Position numbers and translations under genes: made by a program. Source: Lachnoclostridium sp. UBA5890 (GTDB lineage: Bacteria > Bacillota > Clostridia > Lachnospirales > Lachnospiraceae). Taken from it: 64,000 nucleotides of DNA. Below are positions 27,038 through 34,427 of the stretch, piece by piece; position 1 is the stretch's first letter, and each line of letters begins with the position of its first letter. The stretch is taken from contig DJEU01000032.1 of assembly GCA_002431395.1 (NCBI GenBank), positions 271,025 to 335,024 of the forward strand, in the 5' to 3' direction. Below the pieces are notes generated by a model. The model had not been told where the DNA came from, ran no database searches, and saw nothing but the letters and a program-made list of their open reading frames with translations.

Positions 27038-27947
27038 GCACATCCTCCTTTGCCACTTCGGATACGGATTTCATCAGTTCCACGCACAATTTAGAAAGAT
27101 CCGGGATTTCCTGTGCCACATCAAAGGATGTCAACTGATTTATTTTATCAGTTTCACAAAGACCCTCAAAACCATACGAATTTTCTGTCATTGTCAAAAG
27201 GCAAGATTTTATCTGCTCGGCATCTTTTTTCTCGCCGCGGATCACGCGGTATTTTTCTTTCAATTCTTCCACAAAGCCCTGCACCAGAATCTTTCCTTTT
27301 GCCATGATGATCACATAGTCTGTGATTCGTTCCATATCTGCGATATTATGTGTGGAAAAAAGAACGGTTCTCTCTCCCTCTTTTTCATTGAGGTAATCAC
27401 AAAGCAAAGAACACAGTTTTTCGCGCATAACCGGATCCAATGGGGATGCCGGCTCATCCAAAACAAGCATCTCTGTCTCTCGGGCAAGCACACCGGCGAG
27501 CATTAATTTGGTACGGTTTCCATCGGACAACTGCGACACTTTTTTATTCTCTATTCCATCTTCTGAACCGATTGCCAGTTCTTTCCGAAAATGCATATAT
27601 TTTTCTTCATCAAATGTCTCAAATAATACTTTGCTGATCTGACCGATCTGATTTAACTTCCAATGAGGAAGATAATATCCCTGCGTGCCGGTATACCCAA
27701 TTTTTTCTTTGACTTCCGGTCCGTTTTCCCGATCTTTTTCATTGTATTTTTCAAAATATGTAACTTCTCCGTCATGCGTCAACTGCAATCCGACCAAAAT
27801 GTCCAATAATGTGGTTTTCCCTGCTCCGTTTTCGCCAACCAATGCCGTCGCATATCCTTTTGGCACCTGCAGTTCCGGGACATCCAATACAAATTTCTTA
27901 TATTTCTTTCGAAGTTCTTTTCCTTCCAATGCACAACTAAATTCCAT
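27030..27947 (-). CDS. ABC transporter ATP-binding protein
   Basis: A 305-residue ATPase subunit: Walker A VGENGAGKTTLLDIL (about residue 37), a signature-like segment KVSQLSDGNRTKLMLAG (LSDGN in place of LSGGQ), Walker B MLVLDEPASPLDP and the switch histidine in FSTHNIADMER. A C-terminal extension of about 90 residues follows, as in YtrB/NatA-like proteins. The ATG at 27947 follows GGAGGATATT. It energises the two downstream membrane proteins; direction of transport and substrate are unknown. Confidence 0.88.
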   Translation of the reverse strand: MEFSCALEGKELRKKYKKFVLDVPELQVPKGYATALVGENGAGKTTLLDILVGLQLTHDGEVTYFEKYNEKDRENGPEVKEKIGYTGTQGYYLPHWKLNQIGQISKVLFETFDEEKYMHFRKELAIGSEDGIENKKVSQLSDGNRTKLMLAGVLARETEMLVLDEPASPLDPVMREKLCSLLCDYLNEKEGERTVLFSTHNIADMERITDYVIIMAKGKILVQGFVEELKEKYRVIRGEKKDAEQIKSCLLTMTENSYGFEGLCETDKINQLTSFDVAQEIPDLSKLCVELMKSVSEVAKEDVHE

Positions 27948-27964
27948 AATATCCTCCATTCTTT

Positions 27965-28342
27965 TTACTCCTGCTCCTCCATCTTCAAAAGCAAGGTCAT
28001 CATTTCTGTCAGTTCCTTTTCTGTCATCCCAGCTCTTTTGGCCGCCCGGATCGCCTCCTGCAGAGCTTCCTCCACTTTTCGCAAATGCTGTTCGCGAAGC
28101 ATCTCACTGTCTTGGGCATTGACATAATACCCTTTTCCCTGAACCGCCGTCACAAGTCCTTGCTGCTCTAACAGTTCATATGCTTTCATCGTCGTGATCA
28201 CGCTGATCTTCAGATCCTTCGCCAATCCTCGTATCGACGGCAGATACTCGCCCTGCGGGTAAACTCCCGCCAGAATATCCGCCTCAAACTGCTCTGCGAT
28301 CTGCTTATATATGGGGACTCCACTATTTTGCAAAATCTTCAT
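27965..28342 (-). CDS. GntR-family regulator, YtrA type
   Basis: A 125-residue regulator with a winged helix (VPIYKQIAEQFEADIL at the start; LPSIRGLAKDLKISVITTMK as the recognition part) and a short helical tail, the YtrA subgroup that controls adjacent ABC transporters. It is the first gene of the operon, downstream of an AT-rich inverted repeat at 28361-28392, which is its probable operator. The start follows AGGAGG. Confidence 0.88.
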   Translation of the reverse strand: MKILQNSGVPIYKQIAEQFEADILAGVYPQGEYLPSIRGLAKDLKISVITTMKAYELLEQQGLVTAVQGKGYYVNAQDSEMLREQHLRKVEEALQEAIRAAKRAGMTEKELTEMMTLLLKMEEQE

Positions 28343-28360
28343 ACCAGCCTCCTGTTATAA

Positions 28361-28392
28361 CTGTTTATATGTTATATATACACTATATACAG
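28361..28392 (-). promoter_or_regulatory. Candidate GntR operator
   Basis: CTGTTTATA (28361-28369) and TATATACAG (28384-28392) are an 8-of-9 inverted repeat across 32 bp of nearly pure AT, directly upstream of the GntR gene. YtrA-type regulators are known to bind palindromes in their own promoters. Confidence 0.6.
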
Positions 28393-28431
28393 TGAAATGT
28401 CAATAGTTTTTACAGATTTGTTTTAAAAGAA

Positions 28432-28632
28432 AAATAAGTCCCTGATTTTCCATTCGGGACCGCTTTCGCTTAAAAGAACACTCGTAGCGGTACATGAGGG
28501 CAAACTACGCCCTCTATGTACCGACGGTGTTCTAAATCCCTCATATAAAACCAAGGACTTATTTTTTCTATAAAACAAAGATGTAAAAACATAATAGGGC
28601 TCCCGCCTTATGAACATTTTAGCCTTGTCAAA
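28432..28632. repeat. Nested-hairpin intergenic element, variant of the 56-kb and 38.7-kb elements
   Basis: Outer arms AATAAGTCC and GGACTTATT (28432-28440/about 28554-28562) enclose a second hairpin built from GAACAC/GTGTTC, GGTACAT/ATGTACC and AGGGC/GCCCT. Right of it, AATAGGGCTCCC (from 28591) to CATTTTAGCCTTGTCAAA corresponds, with small gaps, to the minus strand of the 55998-56183 element. This is the bulk of the 300-base gap between the GntR gene and the zinc-ribbon gene. Confidence 0.6.
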
Positions 28633-28649
28633 AGCAGAAGAATAAAAGA

Positions 28650-29087
28650 TCAGTAATTCATAACACTACTGGTAGCTGCAAGACCACCGGCAATAGCTAC
28701 AATTATAATCAGCAGTACTACTACAATAATTAGAAAACAAAAATAAGATCTTGCAAAATTTTTCAAATTTATATTCTGTGTTCCGCCAAAGGCAAATACA
28801 AGAAGAAGGATGAATCCTACAACAGGGATAGAGAAAAGGATTTCATATCCAAAATATCCCCACATACTTATCGGCTTATATTCCGATGGAATGTCGTTCG
28901 CACTAAACTTGTTCCGATTATTATAGGCTGCATTTATGTTGTTGGACTGAGCGCTATAAGCATTCGGATTATATGCTCCCGTATTATAGTTAGAATCCGT
29001 TTGTTGCTGCATTTCCACAGGGTTACCACATCTCTGGCAAAACTTCTCTCCAACGTTTATTTCGCCTCCACACTTTTTACAAATCAT
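28650..29087 (-). CDS. Zinc-ribbon membrane protein
   Basis: A 145-residue protein starting with a zinc ribbon (CKKCGGEINVGEKFCQRCG, two CxxC pairs), then a Gln/Asn/Tyr-rich linker to about residue 62, and two hydrophobic helices (about 80-100 and 113-137). This architecture is common in Firmicutes membrane proteins of unknown role. The ATG at 29087 is 8 bases after GGAGG. Flanked on both sides by structured repeats. Confidence 0.7.
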   Translation of the reverse strand: MICKKCGGEINVGEKFCQRCGNPVEMQQQTDSNYNTGAYNPNAYSAQSNNINAAYNNRNKFSANDIPSEYKPISMWGYFGYEILFSIPVVGFILLLVFAFGGTQNINLKNFARSYFCFLIIVVVLLIIIVAIAGGLAATSSVMNY

Positions 29088-29312
29088 TTTCATTTCCTCC
29101 TTTTTCGGTATAAAATTCTGTTATTACATAAAACAGATTATCACTTTTGACAAAAGCTGTCAATGTTTTTATGTTTTTTCCCTTCGCCCCAAACACGCTC
29201 TTTGTGTAATTACGCTTGTAGCGGCTTCTCCACTTTTCCAAAATTGTACGACGCATTTGCAATAGTATGAGCTTATGGTCTGACAAGCGGCGAAACCTGT
29301 TCCATATATAAT

Positions 29313-29562
29313 CGCAGGCGGTTTTTCACGCAAAACTATGTCTTCGAAGCAGAGAATGCGATTTTTTTCAAGAAGATGTTGACACGGCGTGCAGAACTGT
29401 TTGAAGATATTTCATAAAAAAGGGCTGTTGCACGAAGTCATTCGTGTGGCAGCCCTTTTTGAAATATCAAGTTTTCTGCATGACGTGTCGGATTAACTTC
29501 TTCGAGAAAAATTCCGCATTCTCCTTCAAAGACATTCGTTTCTGCACGAAAAATCGTCTGCG
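29313..29562. repeat. 250-bp imperfect palindrome
   Basis: Two arms of about 115-120 bases are inverted copies, judged by eye at roughly three quarters identity: for example GAGAATGCG (29352-29360) against CCGCATTCTC (29514-29523), and CGCAGGCG (29313-29320) against CGTCTGCG (29555-29562). The centre is the terminator hairpin at 29416-29460, and the right end abuts the htpG stop. With the remainder of 29088-29312, in which I see nothing convincing, it fills the 475-base gap. Confidence 0.75.
29416..29460. terminator. Bidirectional terminator downstream of htpG
   Basis: AAAAAGGGCTG and CAGCCCTTTTT flank CACGAA/TTCGTG with loop GTCA, giving A/T runs on both sides. The same design, GGCTGtcGCACTAA/TTAGTGtgGCAGCC, ends the last gene of the window at 63707. 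Confidence 0.85.
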
Positions 29563-31599
29563 TTACTTCTCCTTCGCCAGCAATTCCATGATCTCATTGC
29601 TTCTCATAACAAATTCCGTCATTTCTTCCGGCTCAAGCGGTTTGTGGCTGATCATAGCAAGATCATACAGCTGCTTGCAGAAGAGATCCGTCTTGTCGCC
29701 GTCTTTGTGGCTTTCTACGTACTGAACCAGTGGGTTTGCTACATTGAGGACAAGTGTCTCACCGCCAAAATCGCCCATTGCATCCATACCGTTCATCGCA
29801 TACATCTTCATCATATCCTGCATACGACGGGTTTCTTCGGACATCGTGATCATCGAAGCAATCTTTTCATTTTTCATCTTCTCGACACGAACATCCAGGT
29901 TCTCTTTCCCAAGCGCTTTCTTGAAGATTTCCGTCAAAGCATCTTTCTTCTCTTTGATTTCCTCTTCACTCATTTCTTCCACAAAATCTTCCGTTACCTG
30001 TGCATCGATACGCTGGAATTTAACATTGTCATCGCCCATTTCCAAAGAAGAGATAAATGGCTGGTCAATGCTGTGCGTCAATACAAACGCATTTTTATTT
30101 TCCTCTCGGAACAGATTGATATACTGGCTCTGCTGTTTTCTGTCTGTAACATAATAAATGACTGTTTTTGGTGGCTCCTGTGGTTCGGAATCTTTGTCTT
30201 CTTCGCCCTTTTCAACCACTTCTGCTTCCGGAGTATCTACTGTCTCCAGATATTCTTTCATCGTCATATATTTGTCATCAAGATCTTTAAATAAGATATA
30301 ATCCTTCATCTTACCTTTGAATTTCTCGTCTTTCAGGCAGCCATATTTGATAAACGGACTGATATCATCCCAGTATTTTTCAAAATTCTCACGGTCTGTC
30401 TTGCACATACCGGTCAATTTGTCAGCCACTTTCTTCGTAATGTAATCTGCGATCTTAGCCACAAATCCATCATTCTGCAGCGCACTACGTGACACGTTCA
30501 ATGGAAGATCCGGACAATCGATAACACCTTTCAGAAGCATCAAAAATTCCGGAATCACCTCTTTAATATTGTCGGCGATAAACACCTGATTGTTGTACAG
30601 TTTGATAATGCCCTCTGCATTTTCGTACTCGAGATTAACTTTCGGGAAGTACAAAATACCCTTTAAATTAAATGGATAGTCCATATTCAAGTGGATCCAG
30701 AACAATGGCTCTTTGTAATCCTGGAACACTTTACGGTAGAATTCTTTATACTCTTCTTCCGTGCATTCATTTGGATGTTTCGTCCAAAGAGGTTTCGTAT
30801 CGCTGATGGAAACCGGACGTTTCAAAATCTTCGTTTTCTTAACCGGTTCTTTCTTTTCCGTCTCTTCGCCCTCTTTTTCGTCTTTTGGCTCTTCCACGAT
30901 CTCTTCGATAACCGTATCTTCTTCGGTTACTTCTTCACTTGGGATCGTCTCATACTGCGGTTCTGCATTTTCATTGGTAAGGAAAATCTCAACCGGCATA
31001 AAAGAACAATATTTATCCAAAACTTCACGAACACGGTATTCATTCGAAAATTCATAGCTGTCTTCATTCAAATGAAGGATAATTTCGGTTCCGACCGTAT
31101 CTTTGTCGCTGTCACTCATCTCAAATTCGGTTCCGCATTCTGACTCCCAGTGAATCGCCTGCTCGCCCTCAAGATACGAACAAGTATTGATTTCCACGCG
31201 GTCAGCTACCATAAAGGCAGAATAAAAACCAAGTCCAAAATGTCCGATGATCTGGTCTTCACTCGATTTATCCTTGTATTTCTCAAGAAAATCTGTCGCT
31301 CCGGAAAATGCGATCTGGTTAATGTACTCTTTTACCTCGTCTTCCGTCATACCAAGTCCATTGTCCACAAAACGGATCGTCTTGTCTTCGGCATTGACAA
31401 ATACTTCCACTTTCTCTTTATAATCATCCGGAAGGGATGTCTCCCCGATCATCTCCAATTTTTTCAATTTTGTGATGGCATCGCATCCATTGCTGACAAG
31501 TTCACGAATAAAAATGTCGTGATCCGAATACAGCCATTTTTTAATAATCGGAAAAATATTATCAGAATTAATTGCTAAACTTCCTTGCTCTTTTTTCAT
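29563..31599 (-). CDS. htpG: Molecular chaperone HtpG (Hsp90)
   Basis: A 678-residue Hsp90 homologue, an ATP-dependent dimeric cytosolic chaperone. The GHKL ATPase motifs are present: IRELVSNGCDAITKL, DNGLGMTEDEVKEY, and GHFGLGFYSAFMVAD. A Glu/Lys-rich linker (about residues 225-255) follows, then the middle and C-terminal dimerisation domains. The start follows AGGAGAGTGACTTGAA. A consensus promoter and a perfect CIRCE element lie upstream, so it should be under HrcA control, unlike B. subtilis htpG. Confidence 0.96.
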   Translation of the reverse strand: MKKEQGSLAINSDNIFPIIKKWLYSDHDIFIRELVSNGCDAITKLKKLEMIGETSLPDDYKEKVEVFVNAEDKTIRFVDNGLGMTEDEVKEYINQIAFSGATDFLEKYKDKSSEDQIIGHFGLGFYSAFMVADRVEINTCSYLEGEQAIHWESECGTEFEMSDSDKDTVGTEIILHLNEDSYEFSNEYRVREVLDKYCSFMPVEIFLTNENAEPQYETIPSEEVTEEDTVIEEIVEEPKDEKEGEETEKKEPVKKTKILKRPVSISDTKPLWTKHPNECTEEEYKEFYRKVFQDYKEPLFWIHLNMDYPFNLKGILYFPKVNLEYENAEGIIKLYNNQVFIADNIKEVIPEFLMLLKGVIDCPDLPLNVSRSALQNDGFVAKIADYITKKVADKLTGMCKTDRENFEKYWDDISPFIKYGCLKDEKFKGKMKDYILFKDLDDKYMTMKEYLETVDTPEAEVVEKGEEDKDSEPQEPPKTVIYYVTDRKQQSQYINLFREENKNAFVLTHSIDQPFISSLEMGDDNVKFQRIDAQVTEDFVEEMSEEEIKEKKDALTEIFKKALGKENLDVRVEKMKNEKIASMITMSEETRRMQDMMKMYAMNGMDAMGDFGGETLVLNVANPLVQYVESHKDGDKTDLFCKQLYDLAMISHKPLEPEEMTEFVMRSNEIMELLAKEK

Positions 31600-31663
31600 T
31601 TCAAGTCACTCTCCTGTTATAAAATCTTGTAATAACTGAATCGTTACATTTACTATAAAAAGT

Positions 31664-31692
31664 ATTGTAATACAGAAAAAATCAGATGTCAA
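31664..31692 (-). promoter_or_regulatory. Sigma-A promoter of htpG
   Basis: Minus strand TTGACA (31692-31687), 17 bp, TACAAT (31669-31664). The CIRCE element lies 7 bases upstream of the -35. Confidence 0.8.
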
Positions 31693-31699
31693 GGATTTT

Positions 31700-31726
31700 T
31701 TAGCACTCATTAAAGTTGAGTGCTAA
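31700..31726. promoter_or_regulatory. CIRCE element (HrcA operator)
   Basis: TTAGCACTC (31700-31708), nine bases, GAGTGCTAA (31718-31726): a perfect match to the CIRCE consensus bound by the heat-shock repressor HrcA. It overlaps the last codons and stop of the upstream DUF5721-like gene (stop at 31710-31712). Confidence 0.95.
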
Positions 31727-32159
31727 CAATTTCATGCTTTTTCAAAAATGCCTGGCAGTTTTCGTCCCAAAGTGTCTCTGCATTGCGGTCCAGAGAAAAT
31801 TCCGCCGGCGTATACGTAGACAGGCATGTCAATGTTCCTGTTTCAAACTGGATCCGCAGTCCGCCGCAATCCCCATTTTCGCTATAATAAACAAACTGTA
31901 TTTTCAAAAAATCCGGTGTCTGTTTGCCTTTGATCAGTTCAAAAACCACAGGGCGCAGTAATTTCCACGGAATATATTCCAGTTCTTTATATTTTTCCGC
32001 ATCTTCCGGCGAAAGCCAGTCATGCGACATCGTTCCTTTTATCGTTATCGGAACAATCGTGCGTATTTCTGCGACACTCACACAAAATTTGTCAAATGTT
32101 TCCTGAAGAAGCAATTGTGCCATAAACGGCTTTACCTCTTCAATCTGGTACATTTTCAT
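31710..32159 (-). CDS. DUF5721-like conserved protein
   Basis: A 149-residue soluble protein without a signal peptide or recognised catalytic motif. Its layout (FMAQLLLQETFDKFCVSVAE near the start, WKLLRPVVFELIKGKQTP in the middle, LDRNAETLWDENCQAFLK near the end) resembles the DUF5721 family found mainly in Lachnospiraceae. The function is unknown. Its C-terminal codons VSTQ are written by one arm of the htpG CIRCE. The start follows AGAGG by 8 bases. Confidence 0.6.
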   Translation of the reverse strand: MKMYQIEEVKPFMAQLLLQETFDKFCVSVAEIRTIVPITIKGTMSHDWLSPEDAEKYKELEYIPWKLLRPVVFELIKGKQTPDFLKIQFVYYSENGDCGGLRIQFETGTLTCLSTYTPAEFSLDRNAETLWDENCQAFLKKHEIVSTQL

Positions 32160-32247
32160 ACGAATAACCTCTTTTTTGCATATTTTTTCTCAATTTGCCA
32201 ATACTAATCGCGTGTCAATAAACACTTCATCAGGAAAGGAGAATACC

Positions 32248-32439
32248 ATGAGAGCAAAGGAATCTACCTATCGTAATGTTGCGCAAAACTGCAGTGCTTA
32301 CTGCGTTAAACACGACTGCAAATGTACAAACAAATCCGGAGACGAGGATGTCTCCTGCACAACCTGCAAGCACTTTTCCGACCAGGAATACTGCAAGCTG
32401 GATCTGTTTGACCCGATCGTTGCAGAGCACAACTTTTAA
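32248..32439 (+). CDS. Small cysteine-rich protein
   Basis: A 63-residue protein with eight cysteines in CSAYC, CKC, CTTC and single positions, and mixed acidic and basic residues. The spacing suggests a metal-binding (zinc or iron-sulfur) mini-protein; I do not recognise the family with certainty. AAAGGAGAATACC before the ATG at 32248 gives a strong ribosome site. Its stop overlaps the end of the convergent GH13-like gene by 4 bases. Confidence 0.65.
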   Translation: MRAKESTYRNVAQNCSAYCVKHDCKCTNKSGDEDVSCTTCKHFSDQEYCKLDLFDPIVAEHNF

Positions 32440-34283
32440 GCCTTTTTAGGCTTAGCTTGATGCTTGTCCTGTCTCTGACTCTTGGCAGCGGCAGGGCAGG
32501 TGTCTATACATTCAAATACGGCGATACTTCTTGGCGCCATTTTATATTTCTTCTGTACGGTCTTTCCTTCTTCCTCCGTGCATTCTGTATCAAAGATACA
32601 TTTCCACTCTTTGTCCTTTTCCACAACAGGGAAGAAAAATGTGTGGCTTTCCCAATGCAGATTAAACATCATATAAACGGAATTTCCTTCATAATACGTA
32701 CCATAAAACAAAATTCCAAGGTCTCTGCTGTAATAAGAAAAATCTGCTTCCCACGGTTCGATTCCATGCGCCGAAACTGCCGGAGCGCCCACTCCTTTCG
32801 TATCCATTCCTGTCAGCACATCCTGGCGATGATACAAAATGTGGTTTTTGCGGAAAGCAATCAGTTTCTGTACAAACTGAAACAGCTCCTGATTCTTTTC
32901 TAATAAATTCCAATTCAGCCATGTTGTGGCATTGTCCTGACAGTACGCATTGTTGTTTCCACGCTGCGTCTGTCCAAATTCATCGCCGGCCAGGATCATC
33001 GGAGACGGCAGGCCAAGCAGAAGCATCACAAGTGCATTTTTTGTCTGTTTTTTACGCATCTGGAGAACCGTTTTTTTCCGGCTGGCCCCTTCTTGTCCAC
33101 AGTTCCAGCTGTAGTTATACTGGGTTCCGTCCTGATTCTTTTCGCCATTTGCCTCATTGTGCTTTACATCATAAGAAACAAGATCGCGAAGTGTGAATCC
33201 ATTTTTCTGCGTGATATAATGCACTCTGCCGCATATCGTATCGTCTTTGCAAAATGCCTCATAAAATCCAGCCACTTGTCCCTCATCACTTTTCAGGTAC
33301 CGTCTGGCGATCGTCTGATATTCTTCATTGAACACCGCAAACGTTTTCTTGCCTGCCACTTTTTCCGGTGCCGAAAATCCTGCTCCCAAAATTTTTGTCT
33401 GACGCAAAATCGGGTCGTCATGCAGCCATGTCTCGGAAACCACCGCTGTATTGAGCAAAAATCCGTCCACATGATACTCGGTCACATAATAGCGCAGACA
33501 GCGGATCATAAACTGGGGAGAACATTTATCAAAATGCATATCTAAAACTACATTCATGCCCTTTTTATGCATTTTCTTTATCATCTCTTTGCACTCATTC
33601 ACCGCATTATCGGGATTGGCAGCATAAGAAGCTTTCGGTGCAAAATAACAGGCATCCCCCGAATATCCCCAATAATTTATCTTTCCATTTTGTTTTTCCA
33701 TTCTTTCATTGAAATCATACAATGGCAGAAAGATTACTGTGTTAATTCCTAATTTTTCCAGATAGCCAAGCTTTTCACTAAATCCGGAAAACGTTCCCGG
33801 TGCTTTTACCCCGGAACTGTTATGTTTTGTAAATCCTCGCAGATGGCATTGATACAAGATCATATCTTCAAATGCGATCGACTTTCTACGTTCTCCGGAC
33901 CAGTCAAACTCCGAAAAATCAAATTTACCACGCACTTTTCCCTTATGTCCAAAACGGTTTCTCCCTCCGGTCGCCTTCATATACGGATCCTGAAAAATCT
34001 GCTTTTCCGCTTCAAATACATATTCACAGTCCTGCAAAAAATCAACAATCCCTTCGCCGCAGAGACGCACACCAAACAAATCCGGAGCTCCTGCTTCGGT
34101 TCTCGGAAACATTTTAATCTTCTTCAAAAGTTTTTGATCCCTATATAACAAAAGCCGGCACTCTTTGTGCTCTTTGCCAAAGAAAAGCACCTCTACACTC
34201 GTCTTATCTTCGGAAACCGTAACTCCCTCTGTCAGCCCTTTCGCCGGTTTTATCTCAAACTGCTCTATCGCATTCTGTCTCAT
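32436..34283 (-). CDS. GlgX/isoamylase-like GH13 protein lacking all three catalytic residues
   Basis: A 615-residue protein aligning over its length with GlgX/isoamylase-type GH13 enzymes: N-terminal CBM48-like domain, a barrel with INYWGYSGDACYFAP, FTLRDLVSYDVKHNEANG and DEFGQTQRGNNNAYCQDN, and a C-terminal beta domain. Each catalytic motif is altered. The region II nucleophile of GFRFDLA is GFLLNTA (Asn278, and the Arg is Leu276), the acid/base Glu of KLIAEAWD is replaced in KILGAGFS (Ala301), and the HD of VTAHDGF is KN in ITQKNGF (Lys360, Asn361). Region I is LDMHFDK instead of LDVVFNH. It is therefore probably not a hydrolase; carbohydrate binding or a regulatory role is an inference. 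Confidence 0.85.
   Translation of the reverse strand: MRQNAIEQFEIKPAKGLTEGVTVSEDKTSVEVLFFGKEHKECRLLLYRDQKLLKKIKMFPRTEAGAPDLFGVRLCGEGIVDFLQDCEYVFEAEKQIFQDPYMKATGGRNRFGHKGKVRGKFDFSEFDWSGERRKSIAFEDMILYQCHLRGFTKHNSSGVKAPGTFSGFSEKLGYLEKLGINTVIFLPLYDFNERMEKQNGKINYWGYSGDACYFAPKASYAANPDNAVNECKEMIKKMHKKGMNVVLDMHFDKCSPQFMIRCLRYYVTEYHVDGFLLNTAVVSETWLHDDPILRQTKILGAGFSAPEKVAGKKTFAVFNEEYQTIARRYLKSDEGQVAGFYEAFCKDDTICGRVHYITQKNGFTLRDLVSYDVKHNEANGEKNQDGTQYNYSWNCGQEGASRKKTVLQMRKKQTKNALVMLLLGLPSPMILAGDEFGQTQRGNNNAYCQDNATTWLNWNLLEKNQELFQFVQKLIAFRKNHILYHRQDVLTGMDTKGVGAPAVSAHGIEPWEADFSYYSRDLGILFYGTYYEGNSVYMMFNLHWESHTFFFPVVEKDKEWKCIFDTECTEEEGKTVQKKYKMAPRSIAVFECIDTCPAAAKSQRQDKHQAKPKKA
32437..32454. terminator. Short hairpin between convergent genes
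   Basis: TAAGCCT and AGGCTTA form a perfect 7-bp stem with a TTTT loop exactly at the convergent gene ends; no downstream T-run, so termination strength is doubtful. Confidence 0.35.
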
Positions 34284-34316
34284 TCATCAAGCCATCCTTT
34301 ACCATGTAATACTTCT

Positions 34317-34345
34317 ATTATACATAACTATTATGAATCTAACAA
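34317..34345 (-). promoter_or_regulatory. Promoter of the GH13-like gene
   Basis: Minus strand TTGTTA (34345-34340), 17 bp, TATAAT (34322-34317), 33 bases before the start codon. Confidence 0.65.
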
Positions 34346-34364
34346 TATTATTTTTCAAAAACAC

Positions 34365-34392
34365 TTGCAAAATCCCCATTTTTTAGTACAAT
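34365..34392 (+). promoter_or_regulatory. Promoter of the ABC-F gene
   Basis: TTGCAA (34365-34370), 16 bp, TACAAT (34387-34392), divergent from the GH13-like promoter. Confidence 0.65.
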
Positions 34393-34427
34393 AGGTAATT
34401 AGATAACGATTTAAAATGGAGGAAATT

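Noticed and set aside
28423..28617. 64-codon open frame in the gap before the GntR gene
   Set aside because: It lies wholly inside the nested inverted-repeat element, which explains the sequence better than coding.
29088..29286. Small open frame upstream of the zinc-ribbon gene
   Set aside because: No recognisable domain, low-quality start, and it runs through repeat-like sequence next to the 29-kb palindrome.
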